Part shown: one piece after another, positions 62,664 through 64,000 of the stretch
How positions within the stretch are numbered: position 1 is the first letter of the stretch
Layout of the letters: each line of letters opens with the position of its first letter
DNA from: Elmis aenea
Lineage: Eukaryota > Arthropoda > Insecta > Coleoptera > Elmidae
DNA length: 64,000 nt
Reading direction: 5' to 3'
Assembly: GCA_947652605.1 (NCBI GenBank)
Contig: OX393583.1
Coordinates: 9,279,222 to 9,343,221 of the forward strand
Translations under genes and position numbers: made by a program
The notes under the pieces: generated by a model
Seen by the model: only the letters and a program-made list of their open reading frames with translations
Told to the model about the DNA's origin: nothing
Database searches by the model: none

Positions 62664-62982
62664 ATGTTTGGTATGTTCGTAAATGGAAGGACCACATCAC
62701 TAAGATATTGGACGTGCAGTTCCTCGACAATAATTGGAATTCCTAGTCTACAGGAGTGCGTTCAGGAATTCGAAACTGGTGTTGGTGCGCGCCTTGTAGT
62801 GTATCAACCCGTGCGCACACCCGCACACCAGTCCCAGGTGGGGTGTAAAATGTGCATATTGTGTGCACACCAAACGAATTTTTGAACGCAATGCATTCGA
62901 GGTTTTTGATACACAGCACACCAGTTTCGAATTCCTGAACGCACTCCAGTCTGTGCCTTCAAATGGCAAAAGAAAAAACTAT
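62664..62982 (+). other. Exon-like segment interrupted by a MITE
   Basis: Acceptor ttttaactatcag ends at 62663, and AT|GTGAGT follows 62982. Between them lies the inverted-repeat element 62751-62949. Without it the exon would be about 120 bp. The 87-codon frame starting at 62622 runs through the element and is unlikely to be real. Confidence 0.3.
62751..62949. mobile_element. MITE with GGAGTGCGTTCAGGAATTCG termini
   Basis: The left end CAGGAGTGCGTTCAGGAATT is the inverse of the right end ...AATTCCTGAACGCACTCC. About 30 bp pair perfectly, and inner GTGTGCRCAC motifs pair too. 199 bp. The target duplication is not clear. Confidence 0.8.
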
Positions 62983-63199
62983 GTGAGTCCTTTTTTAATT
63001 CTGCAGTCCCAAAAGACATTTTTTTATTATTTAAAGGAAGAAATATATAATTCTGGAATATAATTCAACCAATGTTATATGCAAGCATCAGTTAAAACTT
63101 GATGAAAACTTAATTCCAATTTATATATTTTATTATTAACAGTACAATTGCTTGCTTTTTTTTGTTTTTTGTTTATTTTAGTTAAACTATGTTTAGTGC

Positions 63200-64000
63200 G
63201 ATAACATTTTTATTAGGCTTCCCAAGTTTTAAAATTAACTGAAGAGTTTTACTAGGGTCGTACTGACATGTACATTATAACACAAAAATTTAATAATGGG
63301 TAGGACGTGCGTAATAATTATTTCAAAATTATTGCGTTTTTGGTAAAATTATTTAAAGTGTTATAACATTTTTATTAGTCATTCCTAATGTTTGAAATTT
63401 GCCTGAGAGGTCCAATAGGATTGTACTCGTATGTAGGTGTCATCAAAAAAATGTAAAAGTGCGTAGGACATGCGTAATTAATTTTTTAATAATTGCTGTA
63501 CCTTTAGCGAATAATGCAAATCGCTCTAAAATGTTTATTAGTCAGTCCTAAGTTTTGAAATTTGCAGGAGTGCTTCACTAGGGTTTCAAAATTATTGCGT
63601 TTTTGATAAAAATATTTAAAGTGTTATAACATTTTTATTAGTCATTCCTAATGTTTGAAATTTGTCTGAGAGGTCCAATAGGATTGTACTCGTATGTACG
63701 TGTCACCAAAATAATTTAGAAATGCGTAGGACATGCGTAATTAATTTTTTAATAGTTGCTGTACCTTTAGCGAATTATGCAAATCACTCTTAAATGTTTA
63801 TTAGTCAGTCCTAAGTTTTGAAATTTGCAGGAGTGCTTCACTAGGGTTGTACTGACATGCACGCTACATCAAAAAAGTTAACACATGCGTTGGACATGCG
63901 TAATTAATATTTCAAAATTATTGCGTTTTTGATAAAAATATTTAAAGTGTTATAATATTTTTATTAGTCATTCCTAATGTTTGAAATTTGCCTGAGAGGT
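63200..64000 (+). repeat. Second satellite, about 326-bp dimeric unit, running off the right edge
   Basis: AAAGTGTTATAACATTTTTA followed by TTAGTCATTCCTAATGTTTG recurs at about 63355, 63618 and 63944. The unit consists of two related halves of about 163 bp, one with CATTCCTAATGTTTGAAATT and one with CAGTCCTAAGTTTTGAAATT, each followed by GGACATGCGTAATTAAT. The middle copy lacks about 63 bp, which explains the shorter 263-bp spacing. Unrelated to the 295-bp satellite. Confidence 0.85.

Noticed and set aside
62622..62885. 87-codon frame near the right end
   Set aside because: Starts upstream of the acceptor and runs into the arms of a MITE.

Overview
The window is AT-rich animal nuclear DNA. 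GT-AG introns, insect gene families (a ZAD-C2H2 zinc-finger protein, an errantivirus-type env retroelement) and very dense short inverted-repeat transposons point to an insect. A beetle is my guess from the abundance of TA-flanked CAGGGTG-ended elements, but nothing here proves it.

Layout. (1) 1-9.8 kb: the possible 3' end of an unknown gene, an AIFM3-type Rieske/FAD oxidoreductase (minus), a divergently transcribed ZAD zinc-finger gene (plus), then a block of back-to-back MITEs with a tRNA-derived SINE fragment. (2) 9.8-26.5 kb: the complete nine-exon Integrator subunit 2 gene (INTS2). Its 8.2-kb sixth intron holds an intact, intronless DHX34-type DEAH helicase gene on the same strand, plus transposons nested in transposons. 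(3) 26.5-38.6 kb: CUSTOS (minus) and mitochondrial malate dehydrogenase (plus) share a short bidirectional promoter interval. The Mdh2 introns are inflated by nested inverted-repeat elements and a decayed transposase-like gene piece. (4) 38.6-42 kb: a large TIR element with a second MITE inside, then RpL22 (minus). (5) 42-48.4 kb: no recognisable gene, but a run of exon-like segments with splice-site signals, some of them duplicated. These include a 44-bp cassette present twice, a GC-rich segment that can fold, and a 55-codon frame with a membrane-type segment. (6) 48.4-61.3 kb: a 295-bp-period satellite array split by one gypsy-like (errantivirus-type) LTR element of about 7.1 kb. The element has matching LTRs, a tRNA-Ser-type primer site, a CATG target duplication and an internal pol/env deletion. 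(7) 61.3-64 kb: a diverged copy of the putative first exon of region 5, an exon-like segment interrupted by a MITE, and the start of a second satellite of about 326 bp built from two half-units.

The conserved host genes serve unrelated housekeeping roles: RNA 3'-end processing, nonsense-mediated decay, the TCA cycle, the ribosome and redox. Neighbouring genes are arranged head-to-head or tail-to-tail, apart from the nested INTS2/DHX34 pair. The most unusual parts are the same-strand nested DHX34, the unexplained exon cluster at 44-48 kb, the satellite whose monomer carries mini-MITE ends, and its interruption by a recent defective errantivirus. Exon borders were inferred by eye from splice signals and reading-frame continuity. 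No database search was possible.
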